Below are positions 52,640 to 61,605 of a stretch of 64,000 nt of DNA, piece by piece (the first letter of the stretch is position 1; each line of letters begins with the position of its first letter). The position numbers and the translations under genes were made by a program. Source of the stretch: Tahibacter sp042701255. GTDB taxonomy: Bacteria; Pseudomonadota; Gammaproteobacteria; Xanthomonadales; Rhodanobacteraceae. Location of the stretch: contig NZ_CP170554.1 of the NCBI RefSeq assembly GCF_042701255.1, positions 62,001-126,000 of the forward strand. Reading direction: 5' to 3'. The notes beneath the pieces were generated by a model that was not told where the DNA came from, did not search any database, and was given only the letters and a program-made list of their open reading frames with translations.

Positions 52640-52896
52640 GGTGTTCTGCTTCCGAAGCCGGCGAAATCGTGAAGTCGACTCCGGAGCGCTTGGTCGGCCC
52701 CATTCGGATCGGCGCCGCTGCAGGTTCGCGACCGGAAACAGCGTACCTCAGCCAGCTCGGCCGCCAAAGAGTGTCACGGGGCGAAAAGGTCGCAATCGAC
52801 ACCTCATGCGCCTCGTCTCCCTAGCCCTTTCGGCCCAGGGCAGCCCCGCCGGCGCTGCCTACAATCCGGCAAGTTTCCCGTTGCAAGGATCCGTCG

Positions 52897-55800
52897 ATGC
52901 CGATGCTCGTTTCCGCCGCCCTGTTGGCCGCCGCGGCGGCCGCGCCCGAACCGGGCGCCAGTCGTGTGCTGCGTTTTCCCGATATCTGCGGCGACAGCGT
53001 CGCCTTCGTCCAGGCCGGCGATATCTATCGCGTCGCCGCGAGCGGCGGTACGGCGCAGCGGCTGACCTCGCACATCGGCAACGAGCTGTATCCCAAGTTC
53101 TCGCCCGACTGCCGCTGGATCGCGTTCTCGGCCGAATACGACGGCACGCGCCAGGTCTATGTGATTCCGGCCGACGGCGGCCTGCCGCGCCAGCTGACCT
53201 GGTACAACGACGTCGGCAGCATGCCGCCGCGCGGCGGCACCGACTACCGCGTGCTGGACTGGAGTCCCGACGGCAAGCGCGTGCTCGTACGCGCGAACCG
53301 CGTGCCTTACGACGAACGCAGCGGCCGGCTCTACGAAGTGCCCGCCGACGGCGGTCTCGAAACGCCGCTGGCCATGCCCGAGAGCGGCGGCGGCATGTAT
53401 TCGCCCGACGGCAAGTCCGTGGTCTATACGCCGATCGATCGCGATTTCCGCAGCTGGAAGCGCTACCGCGGCGGCCGCGCGCAGGACGTCTGGACCTATG
53501 ACCTCGTCCACAACACCTCGCAGCGCCTGACCGACAACCGCGCGACCGATCATCAGCCGATGTGGCTCGGCGATACGATCTATTTCGTGTCCGATCGCGG
53601 CCATACCCTGAACCTCTGGTCCATGCCCGCGAACGGCGGCGATGCGCGCCAGTTGACCCAGTTCGACGACTTCGACGTGCTCTGGCCCAGCGCCGGCAAG
53701 GACGCGATCGTGTTCGAACAGGGCGGCTGGATCTGGCGCTTCGATACTGCGTCGGCCAAGGCCGTCAAGCTCGACATCCGCGTGACCGGCGACCAGCCGC
53801 AGGCGCTGCCGGCCTGGAAGAAGGTGGCCGGGCAGATCGAATCCTTCGACCTCTCGCCGCACGGCGAGCGCGTCGTGTTCGGCGCGCGCGGCGAGCTGTT
53901 CAGCGTGCCGGCCAAGAACGGCGAGATCCGCAATCTGAGCAAGACGCCGGCCGCGCGCGAGATCAGCGCGACCTGGTCGCCCGACGGCAAGAGCATCGCC
54001 TACCTGTCCGACGCGAGCGGCGAATACGAGCTGTACGTGCGCAATCAGGACGGCAGCGGCGAGCCGCGCCGCCTGACCCGCGACGGCGATACCTGGCGCA
54101 TGCCGCCGGCCTGGTCGCCGGACTCGCGCAAGCTCGCCTATGCGGACAAGCACGGCCGCCTGCGCATCCTCGACGTGACCAGCGGCGCGCAGCGCGAAGT
54201 CGACCAGAGCCGCTACGACGATCTCGGCGACTACGTCTGGTCGCCCGATTCCAACTGGCTGGCCTACGGCAAGACCAATGCGGCCGGCCTGTCGCAGATC
54301 TGGATGTATTCGCTGCACGACGGCAAGACCGGCGCCGTCACCGAGGCGACGAGCAGCGCGTTCAATCCGGCCTTCGATCCCAAGGGCCGCTGGCTGTATT
54401 TCCTGTCCAACCGCGACTACAACCTGACCTTCAGCGCGTTCGAGCAGAACTATCTCTACACGAACGCGACGCGCCCGTACGCGCTGACCCTCGCGAGCAC
54501 CGGCCCGGCCGTCTATCCGCTGGCCAGCGACGAGGTCAAGGGCGCCGCAGCCGACAAGCCCAAGGACGCCGGCAAGCCGGCCGACAAGGCCGCTGCCGCG
54601 GTCACGCCGGAAATCATCGTCGACCGCGACGGCATCACCGACCGCGCCGTCGCGCTGAAGGTCGGTTCGGGTAGCTACCGCAGCCTGCAGGCCGGCGGCG
54701 ATGCGGTGTATTTCCTGTCCGGTGCCCAGCGCCAGCAGCAACAGCTCGAACTGCGCCGGCTCGCGCTCGATGCAGACCAGGACAAGGCCGTCGCGGCCAA
54801 CATCGCCGACTTCCGCCTGTCCGCCGCGGGCGACATGCTGCTGCTCAAGCAGGGCGAGCGCTTCGCGCTGGTCAAGGCCGACGCGGGCCAGGACTTCAAC
54901 GCCGGCGCGCTGAATCTCGACAAGCTCGAGCTCTACGTCGATCCGCGCGTGGAATGGCGCCAGGAATTCACCGACGCCTGGCGCATCCTGCGCGACTGGT
55001 TCTACGACCCGGGCGTGCACGGCGGCATCGAGCGCTGGAACACGATACGCGACCGCTACGGCGCCTGGGTGCCGCATCTGGGCAGCCGCGCCGATCTGGA
55101 TTTCGTGCTGCAGGAAGTCGCCGGTGAAGTGAATTCCGGCCACGTCTACGTGCAGGCCTCGTCCGACATGCCCAAGGTCGAGCGTCACGCCAACGGTCTG
55201 CTCGGCGCCGAATTCGAGACCGACGCCTCGGGCTATTTCCGCATCGCCAAGATCTTCGCCGGCGAGAACTGGAACCGCGACCTGCGTTCGCCGCTGACCG
55301 AAACCGGCGTCAACGTGAAGAAGGGCGATTACCTGATCGCCGTCGACGGCGTCGACGCGCGCACCGTCAAGAATCCGTACGCGCTGCTGCAGGGCCGCGG
55401 CGACCAGGTCGTGAGCCTGCGCGTGAACAACCGGCCCGGCGCCGACGGCTCGCGCGAGGTGCGCGTCAAGACGCTGACCTCCGAACAGGGCCTGCGTTAC
55501 GCCGACTGGGTCGCCGCGCGGCGCGCCTATGTCGAGAAGCTGTCCAACGGCCGCATCGGCTACATCCACGTGCCGAACACGGCCGTCGAAGGCAACCGCG
55601 AGCTCAACCGCGGCCTGCTCGCCTATCACGACAAGGAAGCGCTGATCATCGACGACCGCTACAACGGCGGCGGCTTCATTCCGGACCGCATGATCGAGCT
55701 GCTCTCGCGCACGCCGCTGAATTACTGGAAGCGCCGCGGCCTGGAACCGGGCGCGACGCCGCTGGTATCACACGACGGTCCCAAGGCCATGCTGATCAAC

Positions 55801-56157
55801 GGCCTGTCCAGCTCCGGCGGCGATGCGTTCCCGTATTACTTCCGCAAGCTCAAGCTCGGCACTCTGATCGGCACGCGCACCTGGGGCGGCCTGATCGGCA
55901 TCTCCGGCAATCCGGGACTGGCCGACGGCGGCAGCGTGCTCGCCGCGACGTTCCGCTTCATGGGCACGGACGGCCAGTGGGCCGTGGAGAACGAAGGCGT
56001 CGCGCCGGACATCGAAGTCATCGACCGTCCCGAGCTGATCGCCGCGGGCAAGGACCCGAGCATCGAGAAGGCCGTCGAAGTGCTGCTCGGGCAGTTGCCG
56101 GCGAGCCCCAAGGCGCACATCCAGGCGCCGCCGGCGCCGACCAAGTTCGGCGATTGA
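52897..56157 (+). CDS. Tricorn-type S41 protease with beta-propeller domains
   Basis: 1086 aa. Short signal-like N-terminus (MPMLVSAALLAAAAA). The first about 530 residues are WD40-like/propeller repeats (PKFSPDCRWIAFSAEYDGTR, ATWSPDGKSIAYLSDASGEY). The C-terminal half holds the helical C1 domain (RQEFTDAWRILRDWFYDPGV), PDZ (VNVKKGDYLIAVDGVDA) and S41 core (IIDDRYNGGGFIPD; catalytic Ser in LINGLSSSGGDAFPYYF; TRTWGGLIGI). Tricorn proteases trim peptides released by larger proteases; bacterial ones are usually periplasmic. AGGA 8 nt before the ATG. Confidence 0.93.
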   Translation: MPMLVSAALLAAAAAAPEPGASRVLRFPDICGDSVAFVQAGDIYRVAASGGTAQRLTSHIGNELYPKFSPDCRWIAFSAEYDGTRQVYVIPADGGLPRQLTWYNDVGSMPPRGGTDYRVLDWSPDGKRVLVRANRVPYDERSGRLYEVPADGGLETPLAMPESGGGMYSPDGKSVVYTPIDRDFRSWKRYRGGRAQDVWTYDLVHNTSQRLTDNRATDHQPMWLGDTIYFVSDRGHTLNLWSMPANGGDARQLTQFDDFDVLWPSAGKDAIVFEQGGWIWRFDTASAKAVKLDIRVTGDQPQALPAWKKVAGQIESFDLSPHGERVVFGARGELFSVPAKNGEIRNLSKTPAAREISATWSPDGKSIAYLSDASGEYELYVRNQDGSGEPRRLTRDGDTWRMPPAWSPDSRKLAYADKHGRLRILDVTSGAQREVDQSRYDDLGDYVWSPDSNWLAYGKTNAAGLSQIWMYSLHDGKTGAVTEATSSAFNPAFDPKGRWLYFLSNRDYNLTFSAFEQNYLYTNATRPYALTLASTGPAVYPLASDEVKGAAADKPKDAGKPADKAAAAVTPEIIVDRDGITDRAVALKVGSGSYRSLQAGGDAVYFLSGAQRQQQQLELRRLALDADQDKAVAANIADFRLSAAGDMLLLKQGERFALVKADAGQDFNAGALNLDKLELYVDPRVEWRQEFTDAWRILRDWFYDPGVHGGIERWNTIRDRYGAWVPHLGSRADLDFVLQEVAGEVNSGHVYVQASSDMPKVERHANGLLGAEFETDASGYFRIAKIFAGENWNRDLRSPLTETGVNVKKGDYLIAVDGVDARTVKNPYALLQGRGDQVVSLRVNNRPGADGSREVRVKTLTSEQGLRYADWVAARRAYVEKLSNGRIGYIHVPNTAVEGNRELNRGLLAYHDKEALIIDDRYNGGGFIPDRMIELLSRTPLNYWKRRGLEPGATPLVSHDGPKAMLINGLSSSGGDAFPYYFRKLKLGTLIGTRTWGGLIGISGNPGLADGGSVLAATFRFMGTDGQWAVENEGVAPDIEVIDRPELIAAGKDPSIEKAVEVLLGQLPASPKAHIQAPPAPTKFGD

Positions 56158-56451
56158 TCACAGGGTTGCACCGGTTGCGGGGAGCCTCCACGGCGAACCG
56201 CAACCGGCGCGACTGAGGTATCGCTGATTCATTCACCGCCGGCGGAACCGCGCCGGTGGCGAGGCGCACGCCAGGCGAATGGCAGCCTCGCGCCGCTTCC
56301 GTCGCAACGTTCACGGGTCAGTGCCCCGGCCTCGTCGGCGCGACTGCACCGGCCCGTCCCATCGAACCCGCCGCGCGAACCACATCGCGCCCGATTCATG
56401 CAACGGCCCGCCTGCGGGTAAGATCCGGCGCCGACGTTCCGGAGACTCCCG

Positions 56452-56700
56452 ATGCAATGCTTTGTATACAAAAGCCTGCGCCGCGCCGATACCTACGTCT
56501 ATCTGCGCGAGCGCGATGCGTTCGAGCTGCTGCCGGCGCCGCTCGCGGCAACCCTGGGTCCGCTGAATTTCGTCATCGAGCTGGCGCTGTCGCCGGAACG
56601 CAAGCTCGCGCGCGAAGACGTCGACGCGGTCATCGCCAATCTGCAGGGCCCTGGCTTCCACCTGCAGCTGCCGCCGCCGCCCGTCGAGACCACGCATTGA
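56452..56700 (+). CDS. YcgL domain-containing protein
   Basis: 82 aa: MQCFVYKSLRRADTYVYLRE, RDAFELLPAPLAATLGPLNF, VIELALSPERKLAREDV and GFHLQLPPPP. This is a full-length YcgL protein of gammaproteobacteria, a small alpha/beta cytosolic protein of unknown function, near minC-related genes in some species. GGAG ribosome-binding site. Confidence 0.93.
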   Translation: MQCFVYKSLRRADTYVYLRERDAFELLPAPLAATLGPLNFVIELALSPERKLAREDVDAVIANLQGPGFHLQLPPPPVETTH

Positions 56701-57258
56701 GCACTGCGGCGAAGTCCGCGGTACGGACCGCCCGAGGCTGACGCGCCGTATCCGCGGCGCTTTTCCTGATGGGACACAAACGTCCTGATCCCGGGCCGAT
56801 ACCGAGATCGGCGGACCGTCCGCGACGACGCCCTGCATGGCGCGCCGGTCGCGGCCGTATTCCGCCACCGTGTGTCGAGCAGCAGGAACCGAGGCATCGC
56901 GGCCCGGCAGTCGCGTCGCAGGACATTCCGGAAATCCGCGAGTCCGCAGGCATCGCGCACCCCGGCTTCGATGCGGCCCTGCCCCCGGTCGACGGTCTGC
57001 GAACCCATCCCATCGCAGCCTTTCGGCGCCCACACCCTCCGTCGACGCACCGCGACGACCGCGCTTTCACCCGGCAACGCCGCTGCTGCGGCGCAACATG
57101 AACGGTATTCGCGGCTGAACCGCGTTTTACCGCGCGCGCGGAATTAACTGCATATACTCGCGCGGGTCGCGTCGTTGGCCGCAAGGACAGCGGCGCGGGC
57201 ACGCCGGAAACGGCGCGCCAGGACTGTTCTCACTGCCCGATCTGTACGGATACTCCGC
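56701..57258. other. 558-bp gap upstream of the ankyrin gene
   Basis: Several short ORFs cross this gap but all are Arg/Pro-rich and match nothing known. A TATACT hexamer at 57153-57158 in an AT-richer spot (gaattaactgcatatact), about 100 nt before the ankyrin start, is the best -10 candidate; the nearest -35-like sequence (TTTACC, 57126) is 21 bp away, too far for a confident promoter. No hairpin terminator stands out after ycgL. Confidence 0.35.
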
Positions 57259-60200
57259 GTGCCACGAGCCAAGCCGACACGCTTCGCCGCCTTCGTCGCC
57301 AGCCTGCCGTATTTCCTGCCGGCTGCGCTGTGTCTGCTCGCCGCCGCCTTCGTCACGCATCCTTCCGCGCTGCTGCTGTTGCTGGCTGCCAATTCGCTGA
57401 CCATGGCAGCGGTCTGCCAGGGCCTGGGTTTCGATCAGGAAGACCGTTTCGTGCGCACCGTGCTGCGCCGCGGCGCCGCGCATTTCGTGCTGCTCGCGAT
57501 CTATGCAGCCGCGGTGATGCTGCTGCTGGGCTGGCCGCTGGCCGCGCTGCTCCAGGCGGGCTCGCTCGGCGCGACCATGTGCCTGTCGGCCGCCGTCGTC
57601 GTCGCGCTGCTGCTGCTGTGGCGGTTGTGGCCGGCGTTCGGCCTGGTCTTCGTCTGGGACGACGCGTATCCCGACAGCGAACAGGGCTCGTGGATACTGA
57701 CCGCGGTCTCGCGCAGCGTGAGCTTCGCGCGCCATCTGACCGGCGAACACGAGTTGTTCTTCAGCCACGGTCTGCCCGTGGCCATGGCCCAGCTGGTCCT
57801 GGTCTGCCTGGCGGTCGGCGTCGCCGGTCTCGGCCAGGGACTGCCCAGCGAGCTACGCCTGCTGATGCTGCTGGTCTATGCGGTCGCGCTGCCGCTGGCG
57901 CAGTTGCTGATCGCGAACCGTTGCCTGCGCGCGCTGCTGACGGCACGCCGCGCGCGCCGCACCGAGCCGCGCGAAAGCGAAACGGCTGCAGTCGACTGTC
58001 CCGAAGTGCCGCGCGAACTGCCCGGCGGACTGAACCAGACCGAGCTCGACGCCGCACTGCTGCATGCGACGCGCTGCGGCCAGGTCGAGCTGGCCCTGGC
58101 CGCACTCGAACGCGGCGCCGATCCGAATACCGTGCCCGCCGCGGGCGAGCGCGACCAGCGCAGCGTGCTGATGCTCGCGGCGACCTTGCCCGAAGTGCGC
58201 CTGCTGCGCGCGCTGATCGCCAAGCGCGCCGACGTCAACCGCGCGCATGCGGGGCTGAGTCCACTGCTCGCGGCGACGCGCGACAGCTATCAGGGCCGTC
58301 CCGACGCGGTGCTGACCCTGCTGGCCAACGGCGCCGATCCGGCCGCCAGCGACAGCCAGGGCAATACGGCGCTGCATTACGCCGCGCTCGCGGCCGAGCC
58401 CATCGTCGCGGCCATGCTCATCGATGCCGGCGCGCCGCTGGCCGCGGTGAATCGCGACGGCCTGACGCCGCTGGGACAGGCCGCCCAGGCGGCCAACTGG
58501 ACCTTGCTGCGCTTCCTCCTCGAACACGGCGCGCGCAATGAAGCCGAGCACGCCCAGCCGGCGCTGGGCGCAGCCGCCGCGATCGCCGACGACGACATCA
58601 CCGGCGTCAAGCTGCTGCTCAAGCAGAAGGCCCGCGTCGATGCGCAGGGCCCGCTCGGCCGCACCGCGCTCATGGCCGCGGCACTCGCCGGCCATGCCGC
58701 CATCGTGCGTGTGCTGCTCGACGCCGGCGCCGACGCGGATCTGGCCGACCGCCAGGGCACGACCGCGCTGATGGAAGCGGCCCGCGCCGGCGCAGCCGAA
58801 GTCATCGCACTGCTGGCCGCGCGCAAGCCCGATCCGAACCGTGTCGACCATCTGGGCCGCAGCGCGCTGGTCATCGCCTGCCAGTCGCGCCAGGCCAATG
58901 CGGCCGTGGTCCGCGCGCTGCTCGCACTGGGCCTGGACCGCCAGCGCGCCTGCGGCGACGGCCGCCGCGCGCTGGATCACGCGATCGCCGGCGGACGCTG
59001 GGATCTCGTCGCGCTGATCGATCCCGACTACGCATTGCCGAGCTCGGTTGCCGAAGGCGTCGGCAGCGCCGTTGCCGATTCACCGGCGCATCTGCTCGAT
59101 GCGCTGCGCTTCGGCCACTGGACCATCGCCGAAGGCCTGCTGCCGCGCCTGGGCCAATGGTCGCAGCTGGAACTCGCCGGCATCTGGCTGGAGCTGTGCA
59201 CGCACAGCGACGCACGGCCGCGGCAGTGGCTGCTCAACCACGGTCTGCGTGCCGACGCCTATCTCGCGCGCAACAGCCTGTTCTCGGCCGTGCTCGAACG
59301 GCTGCCCGACTCCACCGACGCGCTGGCCGAACTCGTCGAGGCCGGCGCGAACTGCGCCGGTGCCGGCGTGCTGCGCCGCGTGCTCGAAGCTGCGCGCGGC
59401 GTCGGCGACGCGGCACGGCGCGAAGCCCTGCTCGCGCTCGCGCTGGATCTGGCCCAACGCGGCGCCGATACCTTCGCGCCGAACGAACACGGCGAGACCG
59501 CGACACATCTGGCCGCACAGCTGGGCGCGTCGCTGCTGCTCGACCGCCTGCTCGATGCCGGCGCCGACCCGAACGCGCGCGACCAGCACGGCCGCACGCC
59601 GCTGCATGCGGCGCTGGGGCTGCCGCCCGCGACCCTCGACGACGTCGTGTGCTCGCTGATCCGCAACGGCGCCGACCCCGAGCTCGCCGCCAACGACGGC
59701 GAAACGCCGCTGGGCCGCGCGCTGACCGGCAGCAAGTCGCTGCGCTACTGGCTGCACTGGCCGAAATGGCCGCTGCCGCGCCGGCGCCTGCGCGCCGACG
59801 ACCTGGTCGCGGCTGCCGCGGCCGGCGACGCCGCGGCCGTGGAACGCCTGCTCGCCCTGGGCCTGCCGCTGGAAGGCGGCGATGCACAGGGTGCGACCGC
59901 GCTGCTGCGCGCCTGTGGTCAAGGCCACGGCGAGGTCGTGCAGCTGCTGCTCGCGCGCGGTGCCGACGTGGAACATGCGGCCGGCGGCGGTGCGACGCCG
60001 CTGTCGGCGGCAGTCAGCGCGCGCCGCGACGGCATAGCCGATCTGCTGCTGCGCCACGGCGTGGATCTCGACCGGCGCCTGCCCGGCGGCGGTACCAGCC
60101 TGATGATCGCCGCGGCGCTGGGCTTCCCCGAGCTCGTCGAGAAACTGCTCGCGGCCGGCGCCGACGCGAACCTGGCCGACGAGAAGGGTTCGACCGCGCT

Positions 60201-60660
60201 GCACGCAGCCGCGCACTACACGTTCGGCCATGCAGGCCCGCGTGCGCGCGCCGTGCTCGAAGTGCTGCTGCGCCTCGGTGCTGCGCCGAACGCGCGCAAC
60301 GCCAAGGGACAGACGCCGCTGCTGCTGCTCGTCGGCGGCCGCGCCGACCCGGGCTCGGCCTGCGATCCCGCGCAGCTCGCGCATCTGGTCGCATTGATGC
60401 TGGACTTCGCCGCCGATCTCGACGCCCAGGACGAGCGCGGCGTCAGCGCGCTGCACGCCTGTGCGATCCACGGACTGCTCGGCAGCGCGCGCCAGCTGCT
60501 GGCCCGCGGTGCCGAACGCGACATCCGCGACTGTCTCGGCCGGCGTCCCGGCGAACTGGCCGAACTGCTGGGCTATGCCGACGTCGCTGCCGAGCTCGGC
60601 GCGAGCGCGGCCATTCCGAGCCTCGCGCAGATGCTGCGCCAGCCGGTCGGCGGCCCCTGA
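57259..60660 (+). CDS. Large membrane-anchored ankyrin-repeat protein
   Basis: 1133 aa from GTG at 57259 (VPRAKPTRFAAFVASLPYFL); the frame is open 28 codons further but with an Arg-rich leader. About six N-terminal membrane helices (FLPAALCLLAAAFVTH, LLAIYAAAVMLLLGWPL, LSAAVVVALLLLWRLWPAFG, AQLVLVCLAVGVAGL, LLMLLVYAVALPLAQLLI) occupy residues 1-240. Then a very long ankyrin array follows: DSQGNTALHYAALAAEPIVA, DRQGTTALMEAARAGAAEVI, DEKGSTALHAAAHYTFGHAG, QDERGVSALHACAIHGLLGS. The array is probably cytosolic. I believe similar proteins occur in Xanthomonadaceae; partners are unknown. Confidence 0.85.
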   Translation: MPRAKPTRFAAFVASLPYFLPAALCLLAAAFVTHPSALLLLLAANSLTMAAVCQGLGFDQEDRFVRTVLRRGAAHFVLLAIYAAAVMLLLGWPLAALLQAGSLGATMCLSAAVVVALLLLWRLWPAFGLVFVWDDAYPDSEQGSWILTAVSRSVSFARHLTGEHELFFSHGLPVAMAQLVLVCLAVGVAGLGQGLPSELRLLMLLVYAVALPLAQLLIANRCLRALLTARRARRTEPRESETAAVDCPEVPRELPGGLNQTELDAALLHATRCGQVELALAALERGADPNTVPAAGERDQRSVLMLAATLPEVRLLRALIAKRADVNRAHAGLSPLLAATRDSYQGRPDAVLTLLANGADPAASDSQGNTALHYAALAAEPIVAAMLIDAGAPLAAVNRDGLTPLGQAAQAANWTLLRFLLEHGARNEAEHAQPALGAAAAIADDDITGVKLLLKQKARVDAQGPLGRTALMAAALAGHAAIVRVLLDAGADADLADRQGTTALMEAARAGAAEVIALLAARKPDPNRVDHLGRSALVIACQSRQANAAVVRALLALGLDRQRACGDGRRALDHAIAGGRWDLVALIDPDYALPSSVAEGVGSAVADSPAHLLDALRFGHWTIAEGLLPRLGQWSQLELAGIWLELCTHSDARPRQWLLNHGLRADAYLARNSLFSAVLERLPDSTDALAELVEAGANCAGAGVLRRVLEAARGVGDAARREALLALALDLAQRGADTFAPNEHGETATHLAAQLGASLLLDRLLDAGADPNARDQHGRTPLHAALGLPPATLDDVVCSLIRNGADPELAANDGETPLGRALTGSKSLRYWLHWPKWPLPRRRLRADDLVAAAAAGDAAAVERLLALGLPLEGGDAQGATALLRACGQGHGEVVQLLLARGADVEHAAGGGATPLSAAVSARRDGIADLLLRHGVDLDRRLPGGGTSLMIAAALGFPELVEKLLAAGADANLADEKGSTALHAAAHYTFGHAGPRARAVLEVLLRLGAAPNARNAKGQTPLLLLVGGRADPGSACDPAQLAHLVALMLDFAADLDAQDERGVSALHACAIHGLLGSARQLLARGAERDIRDCLGRRPGELAELLGYADVAAELGASAAIPSLAQMLRQPVGGP

Positions 60661-60889
60661 CGGCCTCGACCGTAGCGACGGCGCCTCCCCACTGAAAAAA
60701 TTTCAATTGTATAGTCGGCAGATTCACGGTTGACAAGCCCATCGAATCCGCCGAAGCTCGCCGATGGCTGCTGCGTTGCGGCGCGGCCATTTCTGTCAGT
60801 CAATCCAGTAGATCCAGGCCTGCGGCCGCTCAGCGAGCAGCGACAGCCATTGCTGCGTGTGCGGCCACGAATTTCGGGAGATTCGTTCG

Positions 60890-61474
60890 ATGACTTTTCG
60901 TAAGTACCGTTCCGTGCTGAGCGCCGTGCTCGCCGCCTCCGCCCTGAGCATCGCCTCGCATGGTGCGATGGCCGCCGTCATTTGCAACACGACGGCCGTG
61001 CCGATCACGATCCCGCAGACCGCCGACGGCGTCTACTTCAACTACGTCACGGGCGCCACGGGCATTTCCGGCGCTGCGGTGCCGGGCTTCGACATCAATC
61101 CGTGGTTCAGCAGCGCCACGGCCGGCCTGAATTTCTACATGGGCGCCGACGCCGACGCGAACAACGGCGCGGTATTCGGCACGACCTACCAGGTCCTGGC
61201 CGCCGGCACCGTGATCGGCGCCGCGTCGACCTTCTCGGGCGCGACCGCCACCGCGGCGAACATGGCCGACTGGCGTGCGGGCGTGACCGGCTTCCTCGGC
61301 GTGCGCTTCACGAACGAATCCACCTCGGCCGTCAACTACGGCTGGCTCAACATCACGACGACGGCCGGCAACGGCTTCCCGGCGCGCATCAACAGCTTCT
61401 GCTTCGACAACACCGGCGCCGACATTCCGGCCGGCACGACTCCGGTCAGTCTGCAGAACTTCTCGGTCGACTGA
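60890..61474 (+). CDS. Small exported protein, beta-rich, ending TPVSLQNFSVD
   Basis: 194 aa from MTFRKYRSVLSAVLAASALS (signal peptide, cleavage near AMAA). GGGAG upstream. The mature part is Ala/Thr/Gly-rich with strands (GVYFNYVTGATGISG, NFYMGADADANNGAVFG, FLGVRFTNESTSAVNYGWLN), like the secreted PEP-CTERM-type beta-sandwich proteins. However, it lacks their C-terminal membrane tag; instead it ends in AGTTPVSLQNFSVD. It stands alone with a long AT-rich leader and a perfect terminator, suggesting an independently and perhaps strongly expressed gene. Confidence 0.7.
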   Translation: MTFRKYRSVLSAVLAASALSIASHGAMAAVICNTTAVPITIPQTADGVYFNYVTGATGISGAAVPGFDINPWFSSATAGLNFYMGADADANNGAVFGTTYQVLAAGTVIGAASTFSGATATAANMADWRAGVTGFLGVRFTNESTSAVNYGWLNITTTAGNGFPARINSFCFDNTGADIPAGTTPVSLQNFSVD

Positions 61475-61495
61475 TCCGTCATTCGCCGATCGCCG

Positions 61496-61527
61496 ACAAA
61501 CGCCCCCGCGGGGGCGTTTGTTTTTTG
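61496..61527 (+). terminator. Strong intrinsic terminator
   Basis: A perfect 26-bp palindrome (acaaacgcccccgcgggggc then gtttgt) followed by a further run of T, 21 bp after the stop of the exported protein. The best terminator in the window. Confidence 0.92.
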
Positions 61528-61605
61528 TACGCTGCGAAAACCGGCCGCCGCACCCCCGCCCGCGGCGAACGCATCCGCCATTCCGCTACGGCCACTCCCG
61601 CCGCC

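Noticed and set aside
52804..55629. 941-codon open frame on the minus strand
   Set aside because: Antisense shadow of the tricorn-like protease.
56837..57118. Overlapping short ORFs in the gap before the ankyrin gene
   Set aside because: All Arg/Pro-rich in every frame; none has a signal, motif or ribosome-binding site.
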